DNA from: Burkholderia cenocepacia
Lineage (GTDB): Bacteria; Pseudomonadota; Gammaproteobacteria; Burkholderiales; Burkholderiaceae
Direction of reading: 5' to 3'
NCBI RefSeq assembly: GCF_900446215.1
Contig: NZ_UAQZ01000016.1
Coordinates: 372,001-436,000, forward strand
Length of the DNA stretch: 64,000 nucleotides
Shown here in pieces: positions 18,251 to 27,453 of the stretch (position 1 is its first letter; the number at the start of each line of letters is the position of its first letter). A program made the translations under genes and the position numbers. The notes beneath the pieces were generated by a model that did no database searches, had not been told where the DNA came from, and saw only the letters and a program-made list of their open reading frames with translations.

Positions 18251-19438
18251 TCAACGCCGCAAGCCGGCTTCGCGCAGCAGCGGCAGCACGCGCTCGCCGA
18301 AGAAGTCGAGATCGGGCTTGAAGTCGTAGAAACTCAACTGGATGCCGTCGATGCCCGCGCGGTGCAGCCGCACGATGGTGTCGGCGACTTGCTCCGGCGA
18401 GCCGGTGATCGAGATGTTGCCGCCGATCGCGCGCGCGGCGGCTTGCGCACGCTGCTCGAACCCGCCGCGCCACGCGTGCGCGTCGCTGTCGAAGCGGTGG
18501 AAGCTGCCTTCGTCCGCATGCGCGACGATCGCGTCGCGGTACGCGCGTGCTTCGGCCGCCGTCTCGCGGCAGATCACGAGCGGATTGAGCAGCGTGCGGA
18601 TCGTGCGACCGCGCGCGGCGGCGGCCGCCTTCACGCGGGCGGTATGCGCGGGCAGCGCGTCGATCGCGCGTTCGGCGTCGGGGCCGGCCGGGCTCGTGAC
18701 GAACACGATGTCCGAATAGCGTGCGGCGAACGCGATACCGGCGTCGGAACCCGTCGCGTTGATCAGCAGCGGGCGGCCGTAGCGCGGCTTCGGCGTCACG
18801 AATGCGCCGCCGAGCCGCCAGCTCGACAGTTCGGGCGTATAGCTGAAATTGTCCGGTTGCGCCCACAACTGCTGGACCGCGTCGAGGAATTCCGCGGCCA
18901 TCTCGTAGCGCCGGTCGTGTTCGATCCGGTTCCAGCCGAACATCTCGTGTTCGATCGCGCGGTGGCCGGTCACCACGTTGATGCCCCAGCGTCCGCGCGA
19001 AATGTGGTCGAGCGTCGCGGTGAATTTCGCGAAATGCAGCGGATGCCACGGCCCGTAGAGCACGTGGCTCGTCGCGACGAGGATGATCCGCTCGGTGCGC
19101 GCCGTCAGCGCGGCCAGCGTCATGAACGAGTCGAGCGCGTGGCCGTCGAACACGCCGCCGTAGCCGCCTTTGGGCAGCCATTGCGACAGCGCGAACACGA
19201 GATCGAAACCGAGCGCCTCGGCGCGCGCGACCAGCTCGGCGTTGTAGTCGAACGTCCAGTCGGTCGAGCGCGGCAGCGTCGACGCGCTCCATCCGCCAGC
19301 CTGGATCGGCAGGAACAGCCCGAGCATCAGCGGCTGCGAGAGGGTGCGCGACACGGGGCTGTCGGGGAAGTCCGCCGGCGAACGAACGTCGACGAACGGC
19401 GACGATGCGAGCGGGGCGGCGACGGAGGGATCGCTCAT
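18251..19438 (-). CDS. LLM-class FMNH2-dependent monooxygenase (SsuD-like)
   Basis: A 395-residue luciferase-like monooxygenase. The TIM-barrel landmarks are present: LGLFLPIQAGGWS at strand 1, HISRGRWGINVVTGH (the classical flavin-binding stretch), EMFGW and LINATGSDAGIAFAARY. Related enzymes are SsuD (alkanesulfonate) and SfnG (dimethylsulfone), which release sulfite or sulfinate using FMNH2 and oxygen. The ATG at 19438 has AAGGA upstream; a longer open frame overlaps the neighbouring cytochrome gene and is rejected. It converges on the SfnC-like gene. No flavin reductase is visible nearby. Confidence 0.87.
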   Translation of the reverse strand: MSDPSVAAPLASSPFVDVRSPADFPDSPVSRTLSQPLMLGLFLPIQAGGWSASTLPRSTDWTFDYNAELVARAEALGFDLVFALSQWLPKGGYGGVFDGHALDSFMTLAALTARTERIILVATSHVLYGPWHPLHFAKFTATLDHISRGRWGINVVTGHRAIEHEMFGWNRIEHDRRYEMAAEFLDAVQQLWAQPDNFSYTPELSSWRLGGAFVTPKPRYGRPLLINATGSDAGIAFAARYSDIVFVTSPAGPDAERAIDALPAHTARVKAAAAARGRTIRTLLNPLVICRETAAEARAYRDAIVAHADEGSFHRFDSDAHAWRGGFEQRAQAAARAIGGNISITGSPEQVADTIVRLHRAGIDGIQLSFYDFKPDLDFFGERVLPLLREAGLRR

Positions 19439-19514
19439 CACGGGGTCCTTGCTGAAAAGCGCGACGCGACTCGCGCGGGTGGGCCACTCGATGGGGCAAG
19501 CGAAGCGGGACACG

Positions 19515-20039
19515 TCATAGCTTGCCCGGCCTCGGATCGGGCACGAAGCCGTCACGGTTCGGCATCCGCACGCGCGGCAGCGTGCGCGCGTCGAGCCGGG
19601 CGTCGCCGGGCACGATGCCGTTCAGGTGCAGGACGTATGCGGTGACCGCATAGACGTCGTCCGCGCTCAGCGATTGCGGCGCGTTGTACGGCATCGCCCG
19701 GCGAATGTAGTCGAACAGCGTCGTCGCGTAGGGCCAGTAGCTGCCGACCGTCTTCTTGGGCTTCGCGCTCGTGAGCGAGCCGGCGCCACCGACGAGCGGA
19801 TCGCCGACGCCGCCTTCGCCGCCGGCGCCGTGACACATCGCGCATTTGTCCGCGAACACGCGGCCGCCACGTGCGACCGTGCCCGCGCCGGGCGGCAGGC
19901 CGCCGCCGTCCGGCGCGACGTCGATGTCCCACGCGGCGAGCGCCGCGCGGTCGATCGGCTGTCCGAGGCCGAAGCCGGCGCCGAACGCGCCCGACGTCAT
20001 CGCGCCGGTCGCAAGCAGGCAAGCAAGCAGCTTACGCAT
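19515..20039 (-). CDS. Periplasmic c-type cytochrome, sulfite dehydrogenase partner
   Basis: A 174-residue protein with a signal peptide and a single haem motif C66-AM-C69-H70. The distal methionine is probably in RRAMPYNAPQSLS. It overlaps the end of the molybdenum enzyme by 8 bases and should accept its electrons, passing them to the respiratory chain. It is comparable to SorB/SoxD-type cytochromes. Export and haem attachment would be in the periplasm. Confidence 0.88.
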   Translation of the reverse strand: MRKLLACLLATGAMTSGAFGAGFGLGQPIDRAALAAWDIDVAPDGGGLPPGAGTVARGGRVFADKCAMCHGAGGEGGVGDPLVGGAGSLTSAKPKKTVGSYWPYATTLFDYIRRAMPYNAPQSLSADDVYAVTAYVLHLNGIVPGDARLDARTLPRVRMPNRDGFVPDPRPGKL

Positions 20040-21288
20040 TGCGCACCTCGCCGTCCGCGCCGATGCGCCAGTTCTGGATGCCGTTGTAGTGGTACTGCGA
20101 GTTCAGCCCGCGCGCGGCGACGAGCGCGTCGCGGGTCGGCTGCACGTAGCCGGTGTCGTCGGTCGCGCGGCTTTGCAGGTCGGCCGGCTCGCCGCGCCAT
20201 ACCCAGTCGGCCTCGAAGCGCGTCAACGCACGGTCGCGGACGTCGCCGGCGAGCCGTGCGGGGCGCCAGGTGCGACCGCCGTCGGTCGACACGTCGACGG
20301 CGCGAATCCGGCCGCGGCCCGACCACGCGTAGCCGCTGATCGGGTAATAGCCGTGCGCGGCGAGCCGATGGCCGGCCGACGGCCGCGTGATGACCGACTT
20401 CGCATCCATCTCGAACACGAACTGGCGCGCACAGCCATCCGGCAGCAGATTCGTGTATTTCGACGTTTCCTCGCGCGTCATCTCCGGCGCACGCACCAGT
20501 TTCAGCCGTCGCAGCCACTTGATGTTCGTGTTGCCTTCGAATCCCGGCACGATCAGCCGCACCGGGTAGCCGTTCTCCGGACGCAGCCGTTCGCCGTTCT
20601 GCGCATAGACGACCAGCGCGCGCTCGAGGATCCGGTCGAGCGGCAGGCTGCGCGTCATCGCCGCGCCGTCCGCGCCTTCGGCGAGCAGCCAGCGTGCGGC
20701 GGGATCGATGCCCGTCTCGTCGAGCAGCGTCGACAGCCGGACGCCGGTCCATTCGCAGCACGACAGCAACCCGTGCGTGAACTGAACCGGCAGCCCGCTC
20801 GGGCCGTTCCATTCGCTGCCCGTGTTGCCCGAGCATTCGAGGAAGTGGATTCGCGATTCGGACGGGAAGCGCAGCAGGTCGTCGACCGTGAAGACGCGTG
20901 GCTCGCGCACGAGGCCGTGCACGACGACGCGATGGCGTTGCGCATCGATGTCCGGCACGCCCGCGTGATGACGCTCGTAGACGAGCCCGTTCGGCGTGAT
21001 GTCGCCGAACAGGTCGGCGAGCGGCGTCATCGACGAGCCGGAACCGGGCAGCGCCGGCGTGCGGGCGCTGCGGCGAATCACGTCGCGTTCGTGCGGCCCC
21101 GGCACGCCGTACGGCGGCGACAGCAGCGGCGCACCGGGCGCGCGCGTCCACGGCGGCACATCGAGCGGCGGGCTCGCGAGCGCGCCGCCGGCCGGCAGCA
21201 GCGTCGCCGCCCAGCCGCCGGCCAACTGGCGCAGCGCCGCGCGCCGGCCGGGGCGCGGCGCACGGGGAGGAAAACGGGAATCGGTCAT
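20032..21288 (-). CDS. SoxC-like molybdenum sulfite dehydrogenase
   Basis: A 418-residue sulfite oxidase-family enzyme with a twin-arginine leader (RPGRRAALRQLAGG). The molybdopterin domain has GLVYERHHAGVPDID and HFLECSGNTGSEW, where C152 should bind molybdenum. The C-terminal Mo-co dimerisation domain includes GYAWSGRGRIRAVDVSTDGG. It oxidises sulfite to sulfate in the periplasm. Next to desulfonating oxygenases this disposes of the toxic sulfite they release. Start at 21288; the cytochrome follows with overlap. I call it SoxC-like because the HHAGVPDID region matches that branch, yet no other sox genes are present. Confidence 0.87.
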   Translation of the reverse strand: MTDSRFPPRAPRPGRRAALRQLAGGWAATLLPAGGALASPPLDVPPWTRAPGAPLLSPPYGVPGPHERDVIRRSARTPALPGSGSSMTPLADLFGDITPNGLVYERHHAGVPDIDAQRHRVVVHGLVREPRVFTVDDLLRFPSESRIHFLECSGNTGSEWNGPSGLPVQFTHGLLSCCEWTGVRLSTLLDETGIDPAARWLLAEGADGAAMTRSLPLDRILERALVVYAQNGERLRPENGYPVRLIVPGFEGNTNIKWLRRLKLVRAPEMTREETSKYTNLLPDGCARQFVFEMDAKSVITRPSAGHRLAAHGYYPISGYAWSGRGRIRAVDVSTDGGRTWRPARLAGDVRDRALTRFEADWVWRGEPADLQSRATDDTGYVQPTRDALVAARGLNSQYHYNGIQNWRIGADGEVRNA

Positions 21289-21407
21289 GGTCGAACGCGT
21301 GTGGCGCGCGGGGAAACGATCATTCTCGGCAACCGGGCGGGGCGCGGCAAACAACGATTCCCGCTTTGCTTATCGTGACGATTGCGCCGCGCCCGCCGCG
21401 CGTGCCG

Positions 21408-22592
21408 TCAGAACTTCACGCGCAGCCCGCTGACGAACGCAAGCTGGCGGTTCGTCGACGACGCGCTGCCGATGTTCGAGATCGCCGCGATCTTGCGATA
21501 ACCGCCCGACGTCGCAGTGCTCGCATCACCGGCCGCGAGCTGGTAGATGCCCGACACATAGATATCGGTGCGCTTCGACAGCGCGTAGTCGAACCCGAGC
21601 GTGAACTGGTGCCAGCGCGGTTTCAGCGTCTGGCCGCTCGTGCCCGGCAGGCCGCTGGCGCGCCCGTCGGTAAACGTATAGACACCGATCAGCGTGGCCG
21701 CCGGCGTGATCTGATAGCGCGCGTTTACGTCGTAGTTGTTGAACTTGCGCGACGAGCCGTCGAGATAGTCGAGCTGCGTGTGGCTCCATGCGAAGCCGAG
21801 CGTCGTGCGGCCCAGCGAGTAGTTCGCGCCGACCGCGCCGATCTGCTGCTTCAGTACGCCGCCGTTCAGCCCGTAGAAGAACGCGCCGCTGTAGTCGTTG
21901 CCGGTGGTCGAGGTCGCGCCGCCCACCGCGCCGCTCGTGTTCGACGTCGCATTCGGGTGATTGAGCCGCACATAGCCGCCGCCGACCGACAGCGGACCGT
22001 TCACGTAGTTCGCCGATGCGCCCCACGCGTTGTTGTTCGAGAAGCCGGTGCCCGCGCCGCCATTGGCCTGGTTGCTGAATGCATAGAGCAGGTCGGCCGT
22101 GAAGCCGGCGATCGTGTCGCTGCGGAATTTCACCGCGTTGTTCAGCCGGAAGCTCTGGTTCAGGTTGTCGTTGTCGCCCACGTGCGTGGCCGGCGACCAG
22201 ATCCCCGATCCCGAGTACTGCGCGACGAGATCGGTGATCGGCTCGTACTGACGGCCGAACGTCAGCGTGCCGAGGCCTTTCTTGCCGAGACCCACGTACG
22301 CGGAGCGGCCGAACAGGCGGCCGCCCTGGCCGAGCCCGCCGTCGCTCGGCCGGAATCCGCCTTCCAGCGTGAAGACCGCCTGCAGGCCGCCGCCGAGATC
22401 CTCCGCGCCTTTCAGGCCCCAGCGGCTGCCGCTCAGCTTGCCGCTCGTCTGCTGGATGTTGCTCGCGCCGCCCTGGTTGTTCGTGTACGCGATGCCGGCG
22501 TCGACCACACCGTACAACGTGACCGAACTCTGCGCATGCGCACTGACCGAACCGATCGACACCAAACCCAGTACCACCGTTTTTTTGATCAT
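21408..22592 (-). CDS. Gram-negative porin (OmpC/Omp38-like)
   Basis: A 394-residue outer-membrane general porin of the betaproteobacterial type. It has a signal peptide ending AHA-QSS, then SSVTLYGVVDAGIAY and many alternating beta strands, and a terminal phenylalanine (LRVKF) for barrel assembly. The ATG at 22592 is chosen because GAGGA sits five bases upstream; an ATG six bases earlier lies too close to it. It probably admits small solutes for the neighbouring uptake systems. Burkholderia carry many paralogues, so a specific substrate is not claimed. Confidence 0.92.
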   Translation of the reverse strand: MIKKTVVLGLVSIGSVSAHAQSSVTLYGVVDAGIAYTNNQGGASNIQQTSGKLSGSRWGLKGAEDLGGGLQAVFTLEGGFRPSDGGLGQGGRLFGRSAYVGLGKKGLGTLTFGRQYEPITDLVAQYSGSGIWSPATHVGDNDNLNQSFRLNNAVKFRSDTIAGFTADLLYAFSNQANGGAGTGFSNNNAWGASANYVNGPLSVGGGYVRLNHPNATSNTSGAVGGATSTTGNDYSGAFFYGLNGGVLKQQIGAVGANYSLGRTTLGFAWSHTQLDYLDGSSRKFNNYDVNARYQITPAATLIGVYTFTDGRASGLPGTSGQTLKPRWHQFTLGFDYALSKRTDIYVSGIYQLAAGDASTATSGGYRKIAAISNIGSASSTNRQLAFVSGLRVKF

Positions 22593-23086
22593 GACCATCC
22601 TCTGTTGTTATCCGTACGTTTGTGAGGAGCACGATGCTATTGACGACGGGCGCGTCGATGAACGGCCGATCCGTGGTTTGTAATTCGCTGTGCGGCCGAT
22701 TTGTAATGTGCGTTGCCGCCGGCCCGGCAGGTGCGCCGCGATCGCGTCCGGCGCGCCTGCTGCGGCGAACGCATCGCGCGGACTGCGAACGTCGCGCGCT
22801 GGAAATGCCTGCGCGCGTTCATATCGATCGATGAAATGGTTCGATGTGCGGACTGCCCGTCGTTCGCATGACGATGCGTTTACGCAACGTCCGGCTAGGC
22901 GACGACCGGCCGATGCGCTATGCGCGTTTGCATATCGATTCCGCAAAACGTTGGTAGGGCCGTGCGAGGTGCGACGGTAGAGTCTGGCATCCGGCCGGTG
23001 GCCGGCATGCCGCGGGAACAGCAGCGCGTACAGGTGTACGAATGCTTCCCGATCGGGACGATCGACGAAAAAGGGAGCCGTTTGAC
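22593..23086. other. Intergenic region with TTTGTAAT direct repeats
   Basis: Nearly 500 bases without a convincing gene. TTTGTAAT occurs at 22677-22684 and 22700-22707, 23 bases apart on the same face of the helix, upstream of the porin. This suggests an activator or repressor site. Nothing else stands out. Confidence 0.4.
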
Positions 23087-23431
23087 ATGAGTCGCGATGT
23101 GCTGTTTCTGCTGGAACCGGGCTTTGCCGATCCGAAGCATCCGGGCCAGCGCTTCGTGTGTCCGCATGGATTGCCGATCGAGGGGCTGCTGGCGAGCGCG
23201 CCCGATCTTGCCGCGCGTCTCGACGTGAAGCGCGTTGGTTTCGAGCGGCCGCGGCCCGCGGTGATCGACGCGCTCGACGACGCACACCAGGGCCTGCCGG
23301 TGCTCGTGCTGGGTCGCGACCGGCCCGCGCCGGACGACGCGCAGACGCTCGGCGACGTGCGCTTCGTCACCGACGCACGCCGCATCCTCGAACTGCTGGC
23401 CGAGCGCCACGGGTTTCCGGCGCTGCATTGA
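23087..23431 (+). CDS. DUF3088 family protein
   Basis: A 114-residue protein, MSRDVLFLLEPGFADP at the start followed by GQRFVCPHGLPIEGLL, fitting the DUF3088 family, whose members look thioredoxin-like. The usual CPxC motif is reduced to one cysteine (VCPHG). Cytoplasmic; no known activity. GGGAG lies upstream of the ATG at 23087. It is 51 bases before the SsuA-like gene in the same direction; DUF3088 genes are often found beside sulfonate transport genes. Confidence 0.72.
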   Translation: MSRDVLFLLEPGFADPKHPGQRFVCPHGLPIEGLLASAPDLAARLDVKRVGFERPRPAVIDALDDAHQGLPVLVLGRDRPAPDDAQTLGDVRFVTDARRILELLAERHGFPALH

Positions 23432-23482
23432 CGCAGCGGTTCCACTTCCGATCCCATTCCATCCGATCGACAGGAGCATCCG

Positions 23483-24472
23483 ATGTCGTCAATGTCGGCG
23501 GCACGTCGCCGTCTGCTGCTTGCCGGCGCCGCGGTCGTGGCGCACCCATTGGCCGCGTTCGCCGCGCCGGCCGCCGACGCCGATCTGGCCGGCACGACGT
23601 TGCGCGTCGCGACCTACAAGGGCGGCTGGCGCGCGCTGCTGCAGGCGGCCGGGCTCGCCGATACGCCGTACCGGATCGACTGGCGCGAACTGAACAACGG
23701 CGTGCTGCATATCGAGGCGCTCAATGCGGACGCGCTCGATATCGGTTCGGGTAGCGAAATTCCGGCCGTGTTCGCCGCGCGCCAGAAAGCCAATGTGAAA
23801 TTCATCTCGCGTGTGCGCGAAGACCTGAACAACCAGGTCACGCTCGCGCGCAAGGACACGCCGATCCGCGGCATCGCCGACCTGAAGGGCAAGCGCGTCG
23901 GCTACGTGCGCGCGACGACGTCGCACTATTTCCTGTATCGACAGCTGGCGGAAGCCGGCCTGACCTTCGACGACATCCAGCCGATCAACCTGTCGCCGAC
24001 CGACGGGTTGTCCGCGTACGACCGCGGCGATATCGACGCGTGGGCGATCTACGGCTACAACGGCCAGCTTGCGCGCAATCGCTACGGCGCCCGCGTGCTG
24101 AAGACGGGGAAGGGCTACCTGTCGGGCAATTTCCCGGTGTACGCGAATCCGCGCACGCTCGACGATGCACGTCGCCGCGCGGCGACGGCCGATCTGCTGC
24201 TGCGGTTTCGACGTGCGTATGCGTGGGCGAACGGGCATTTCCGCGACTATGCGCTCGCGCAGAATCGCGAGACCCGCGTGCCGGTTGCCGATCTCGTCAC
24301 GATGTTCGACCAGCGCAGCGAGGACTACGCATTGCTGCCGGTGACGCCCGACGTGGTCGCGCAGCACCAGCAGGTCGCGGACGTGTTTGCCCGCATCGGC
24401 GTGCTGGACGGGCCGGCCCATGTCGCGCCGTTCTGGGACACGTCGTTCAATCCGCTGGTTGCGGCGGGGTGA
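23483..24472 (+). CDS. ABC substrate-binding protein, aliphatic sulfonate type (SsuA-like)
   Basis: A 329-residue periplasmic protein with an Arg-rich N-terminus (ARRRLLLAGAAVVAHPLAAFA) that could be Sec or Tat. The mature part has the NMT1/SsuA fold: TLRVATYKGGWRALLQAAG, IGSGSEIPAVFAARQ and DRGDIDAWAIYGYN. The pattern fits sulfonate-binding proteins. No ATPase or permease adjoins it, so it is either an orphan or served by the importer at 12.7-16.8 kb, which is now interrupted. A strong AGGAG precedes the ATG. Confidence 0.86.
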   Translation: MSSMSAARRRLLLAGAAVVAHPLAAFAAPAADADLAGTTLRVATYKGGWRALLQAAGLADTPYRIDWRELNNGVLHIEALNADALDIGSGSEIPAVFAARQKANVKFISRVREDLNNQVTLARKDTPIRGIADLKGKRVGYVRATTSHYFLYRQLAEAGLTFDDIQPINLSPTDGLSAYDRGDIDAWAIYGYNGQLARNRYGARVLKTGKGYLSGNFPVYANPRTLDDARRRAATADLLLRFRRAYAWANGHFRDYALAQNRETRVPVADLVTMFDQRSEDYALLPVTPDVVAQHQQVADVFARIGVLDGPAHVAPFWDTSFNPLVAAG

Positions 24473-24541
24473 AGCGATGAAACCGGAGGTGGGTGCGGGG
24501 CAGCGGTGATGCAGGTTGCGTCGGAGGATTCAGGGGGCGGC

Positions 24542-24862
24542 TCAGGCGAACGTCGTCGCGACCATGATGCCGAATACCACGCCGAGCGCGATCCCGCAGA
24601 GCCGGCCGTAGATCGATGCGCGAACGTTGTCGTCGAGTTCGAAAGGCGAGCGCTTGTGCTTCCAGACCGTGCTGAATGCGACCGGCCGCGTCAGCAGCGC
24701 GAGGCACGCGATCAGCACGGGCGTGGCGATGAGCATCGCGACGCGCGGGCCGTTCCAGTCGACGCCGTGCATGACCAGCGAAACCAGCGCGGCAAGCGGC
24801 ACCTCGACGCACAGGCCGAGCAACGAGCCGTTGACGAAGGAATCTCCCGGAGTCTGGAACAT
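24542..24862 (-). CDS. Small membrane protein, unknown
   Basis: A 106-residue protein with three hydrophobic segments (about 12-32, 43-60, 87-105) separated by a charged loop (STVWKHKRSPFELDDNVR). It resembles no family I recognise. The ATG at 24862 has AGGA upstream; an open frame extends further but lacks a ribosome site. It is transcribed toward the SsuA-like gene. Confidence 0.6.
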   Translation of the reverse strand: MFQTPGDSFVNGSLLGLCVEVPLAALVSLVMHGVDWNGPRVAMLIATPVLIACLALLTRPVAFSTVWKHKRSPFELDDNVRASIYGRLCGIALGVVFGIMVATTFA

Positions 24863-25160
24863 GGTCGGTCCTGGGGTGAAATTGGTGCCCGGATGGGGCT
24901 CTGGAAAGAAAAATACGCTTGTCATCCACGAGCGATTCAACGGTGTTCGGCCCGATGCTGGTCAAGATGACGGCGGGATGGTAAGGCAAATTACCGGCGC
25001 GTGGTCGATCACTCACGCTATTTAACAAACGATCCGAGCCGCGGCACGGACAATCCGTTGTATATCCGGCTCAACCCCGATTGGCCCCCCAGAAACGCGC
25101 GGATCTTCATTACAATCGAGCGGCCGTTTCTCGACGGGCGGGCGATCGATCGTGTTGATT

Positions 25161-25191
25161 TCATTCGTTATCGTATGACGATAACGAATGA
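25161..25191. repeat. 31-bp near-perfect palindrome
   Basis: Arms TCATTCGTTATCGT and ACGATAACGAATGA, 14 bp each with no mismatch, flank ATG. It lies in an AT-richer pocket, 89 bases before the glycosyltransferase-like gene. The stem is long for an operator and lacks a T-run for a terminator. It could be a regulator site, an attenuator or a mobile-element scar. Nothing else is evident between 24863 and 25280. Confidence 0.7.
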
Positions 25192-25280
25192 TCGGCTGAC
25201 TCCCGGTAATCGGCATTGCGTATCAAAGGCTCCGCAGCCGCACCGTTCCGCATGCGGACTCCCCAGCCGTTACTACACGC

Positions 25281-26555
25281 ATGAACATGTCAAACAACAA
25301 CGAGACCAACCGCCGTCATCTCGTCGCGTTCGCAATCGACGACAACAGGCAAGCCTGGTACGAGATGGTGATTCCGTTCATCGTATCGCTGCGCGCGACG
25401 GACTACCGCGGGCGTATTGGCGTCATCGGTTATGGCTTGTCCGCTGACAAGCAGCAGCGGTTGCGCGACAACGGTATCGAGGTCTATGCCGGGGCGGGCG
25501 TCGGCGACCTTGCGTGGGATCGCTACATCTCGGCGGCCGCCGTCTTCGACGCCGATCCGGAATTGCAGACGCTTGCGCTCTACGATGCGGATATCTGGTT
25601 TCCAGGGCCGCGGTTCGATATTTTCGACGTCGTGCCGGACGACGATCTGCTCCACGTCGCACCCGACGCTCATTTCTGTGCGTTCGTGATGGCCCCGCTC
25701 ATCGGCGAGCGACGCGACGCGCTGGTTCGTCAATGCGTCCAGGACGTGCTCGATCGGGTGGGGCATCCGCTGCAGGCGGGGCTCGTCGTCGGCACGCGTG
25801 CGCCGTGGATGCGGTTTGCGCAGTACGTGCGCGAACAGGCCGGAAGAATCGGCCAGGACTTCGCCGCGATCCACGGGCTCGACACGACGTTCCTGCATCT
25901 ATGGGGCGGCTTGGGACAGGTGCGACTCGTCGGCTGCGAGCAGAATTTCGTGACGAAATGGGGACTTCACGAGCGGCACGATTTCAGCGCCGTGCAAATC
26001 GTGCTCGAGCATCAGGGCAAGCCGATCCGCGGCCTGCACATGACGGGCGACGTGCGCTTCCTGAATCACTGGCGCTATTTGTCTCGCGATGCCGAACGGG
26101 CGATCGCGCTCGGACAGGCGTTCGCGCTGCCGCCCGAACCGGGCATGCGGGAACAGCCGGCCGATCTCGACGCGCATCAACTCGAATGCCTTGCCGCCAG
26201 CGGCTTGTCACTCGTCGCCGCGCACGAGGACGTGCTGCCGAACGTTCCGCGGCTCGTCGCCGGCACATCGTTCCGGCATCCGCAGGGGAGTGCGTTCAAT
26301 GCATGGGCGTCGCACAAGGTCGAGTTCGCGGTGACGCGCGAGCGGATGGTGCTCGACATCGGGTTGTCTCACCTGAGCGGCCAGCCGTCGGCGCCCCGCG
26401 CGCGAGTGGAGCGCAACGGTGAAAGCGTGTCGCTGCAGGCGCCGCACAAACTCAGCGTCGCGACGCAACCGGGCGACCGTATCGCGCTGAGCGCACTGAC
26501 GCTGCCCGGGCAGGCGTGTCATACCGCATGGGATATCGTCGTGCGGCAGGTGTGA
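25281..26555 (+). CDS. Glycosyltransferase-like protein, function unknown
   Basis: A 424-residue protein. Residues 15-270 look like a GT-A nucleotide-sugar transferase: VAFAIDD, then TLALYDADIWFPGP around residue 100, where D-A-D would bind the metal and nucleotide sugar, and LDTTFLHLWGG later. The last 120 residues seem to form a separate beta-rich domain (FNAWASHKVEFAVTRERMVLDIG). No signal peptide, so cytoplasmic. A second ATG six bases on is also possible. It converges with an FkbM-like methyltransferase gene, and the two may serve a glycan or lipid modification. The acceptor is unknown and the assignment rests on the DxD context. Confidence 0.6.
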   Translation: MNMSNNNETNRRHLVAFAIDDNRQAWYEMVIPFIVSLRATDYRGRIGVIGYGLSADKQQRLRDNGIEVYAGAGVGDLAWDRYISAAAVFDADPELQTLALYDADIWFPGPRFDIFDVVPDDDLLHVAPDAHFCAFVMAPLIGERRDALVRQCVQDVLDRVGHPLQAGLVVGTRAPWMRFAQYVREQAGRIGQDFAAIHGLDTTFLHLWGGLGQVRLVGCEQNFVTKWGLHERHDFSAVQIVLEHQGKPIRGLHMTGDVRFLNHWRYLSRDAERAIALGQAFALPPEPGMREQPADLDAHQLECLAASGLSLVAAHEDVLPNVPRLVAGTSFRHPQGSAFNAWASHKVEFAVTRERMVLDIGLSHLSGQPSAPRARVERNGESVSLQAPHKLSVATQPGDRIALSALTLPGQACHTAWDIVVRQV

Positions 26556-26610
26556 CGCCGCGGTCGGTCGGCGTGTGCGTGGCTGTTCGATACGCGCCGG
26601 TTCCCGTTCG

Positions 26611-27453
26611 TCAGACTGTGAAGATCCGCCGCTGGTAGTCGAGGATCAGGCGATCGATGTCCTGATCGGCGCGTCGCGGCTGGCTTTTCGGCTCGAGCCA
26701 AAGCCACCGCATCATCCGGTAGCGCGCCTCGACGCACATCAGCCATGCGTCCCAGTCCGACCAGTGTCGCAGCAACGGGATGTTGCGAATGTCGCGCAGC
26801 CCGTCGCGGATCTCGTACACGTTGAAGTACTTGCCCGCGCGCTGACTCAATTCGTCGAATGCGCGCGCGGCTTGTTGCGGGTCGGAAAGCAGAAAATCGT
26901 GGATTTCGATGATTACGTGGCTGCCGGAGAGCTGCTCCAGCAGCGCATCGTCGAACAGGTCGAACTCCGCGCCCTCGATATCGCACAGGATGACCCGTTT
27001 GGCCGGCTCCCCGCCGTGCTCCGACAGAATCGCGGGCAAGTCGCGATCGGCCTTGCCATAGACCGCGACGCGGTCCGCCAGCCCCATCTCCGCGGCGCGG
27101 TGCTGGATCGCGTGGCGGCGCTGCTCGTCCATCTCGAAACACAGGCTGCGGGCAAAGACGTTGTTCCTGACTAGGCCGATGCCGAAAATCCCGTCGGCGG
27201 CGCCGAGGTCGACCAGCACCTTGTCGGGCGATCCGAGCGCTTCCAGGATCGCGCATACGGCGATCTCGTAGGTGCCGAGCAGATAGCCGCCGACCGCAAC
27301 TTCCGCCCAATGACTGAAGCCGATCGGAAACCCGCGCAGGATGCCGTACTGGACGATCGAGCCTGTCTGCTCGCGCAGCAACTGCGACAGATAGTGCAGG
27401 CGAAGATTCGCGGCCTGGATCGAACTTTGGCTGAAATACTGCGAGTGGTCCAT
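26611..27453 (-). CDS. FkbM-like SAM-dependent methyltransferase
   Basis: A 280-residue protein. The SAM-binding site is DKVLVDLGAADGIFGIGLV (residues about 76-94), followed by an acidic residue at the end of strand 2 (CFEMDEQ) and CDIEGAEFDLFDDALL, the hallmark of the FkbM family. Such enzymes O-methylate sugars or polyketides. It lies convergent to the glycosyltransferase-like gene, with 55 bases between stops. The substrate is unknown. Confidence 0.78.
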   Translation of the reverse strand: MDHSQYFSQSSIQAANLRLHYLSQLLREQTGSIVQYGILRGFPIGFSHWAEVAVGGYLLGTYEIAVCAILEALGSPDKVLVDLGAADGIFGIGLVRNNVFARSLCFEMDEQRRHAIQHRAAEMGLADRVAVYGKADRDLPAILSEHGGEPAKRVILCDIEGAEFDLFDDALLEQLSGSHVIIEIHDFLLSDPQQAARAFDELSQRAGKYFNVYEIRDGLRDIRNIPLLRHWSDWDAWLMCVEARYRMMRWLWLEPKSQPRRADQDIDRLILDYQRRIFTV

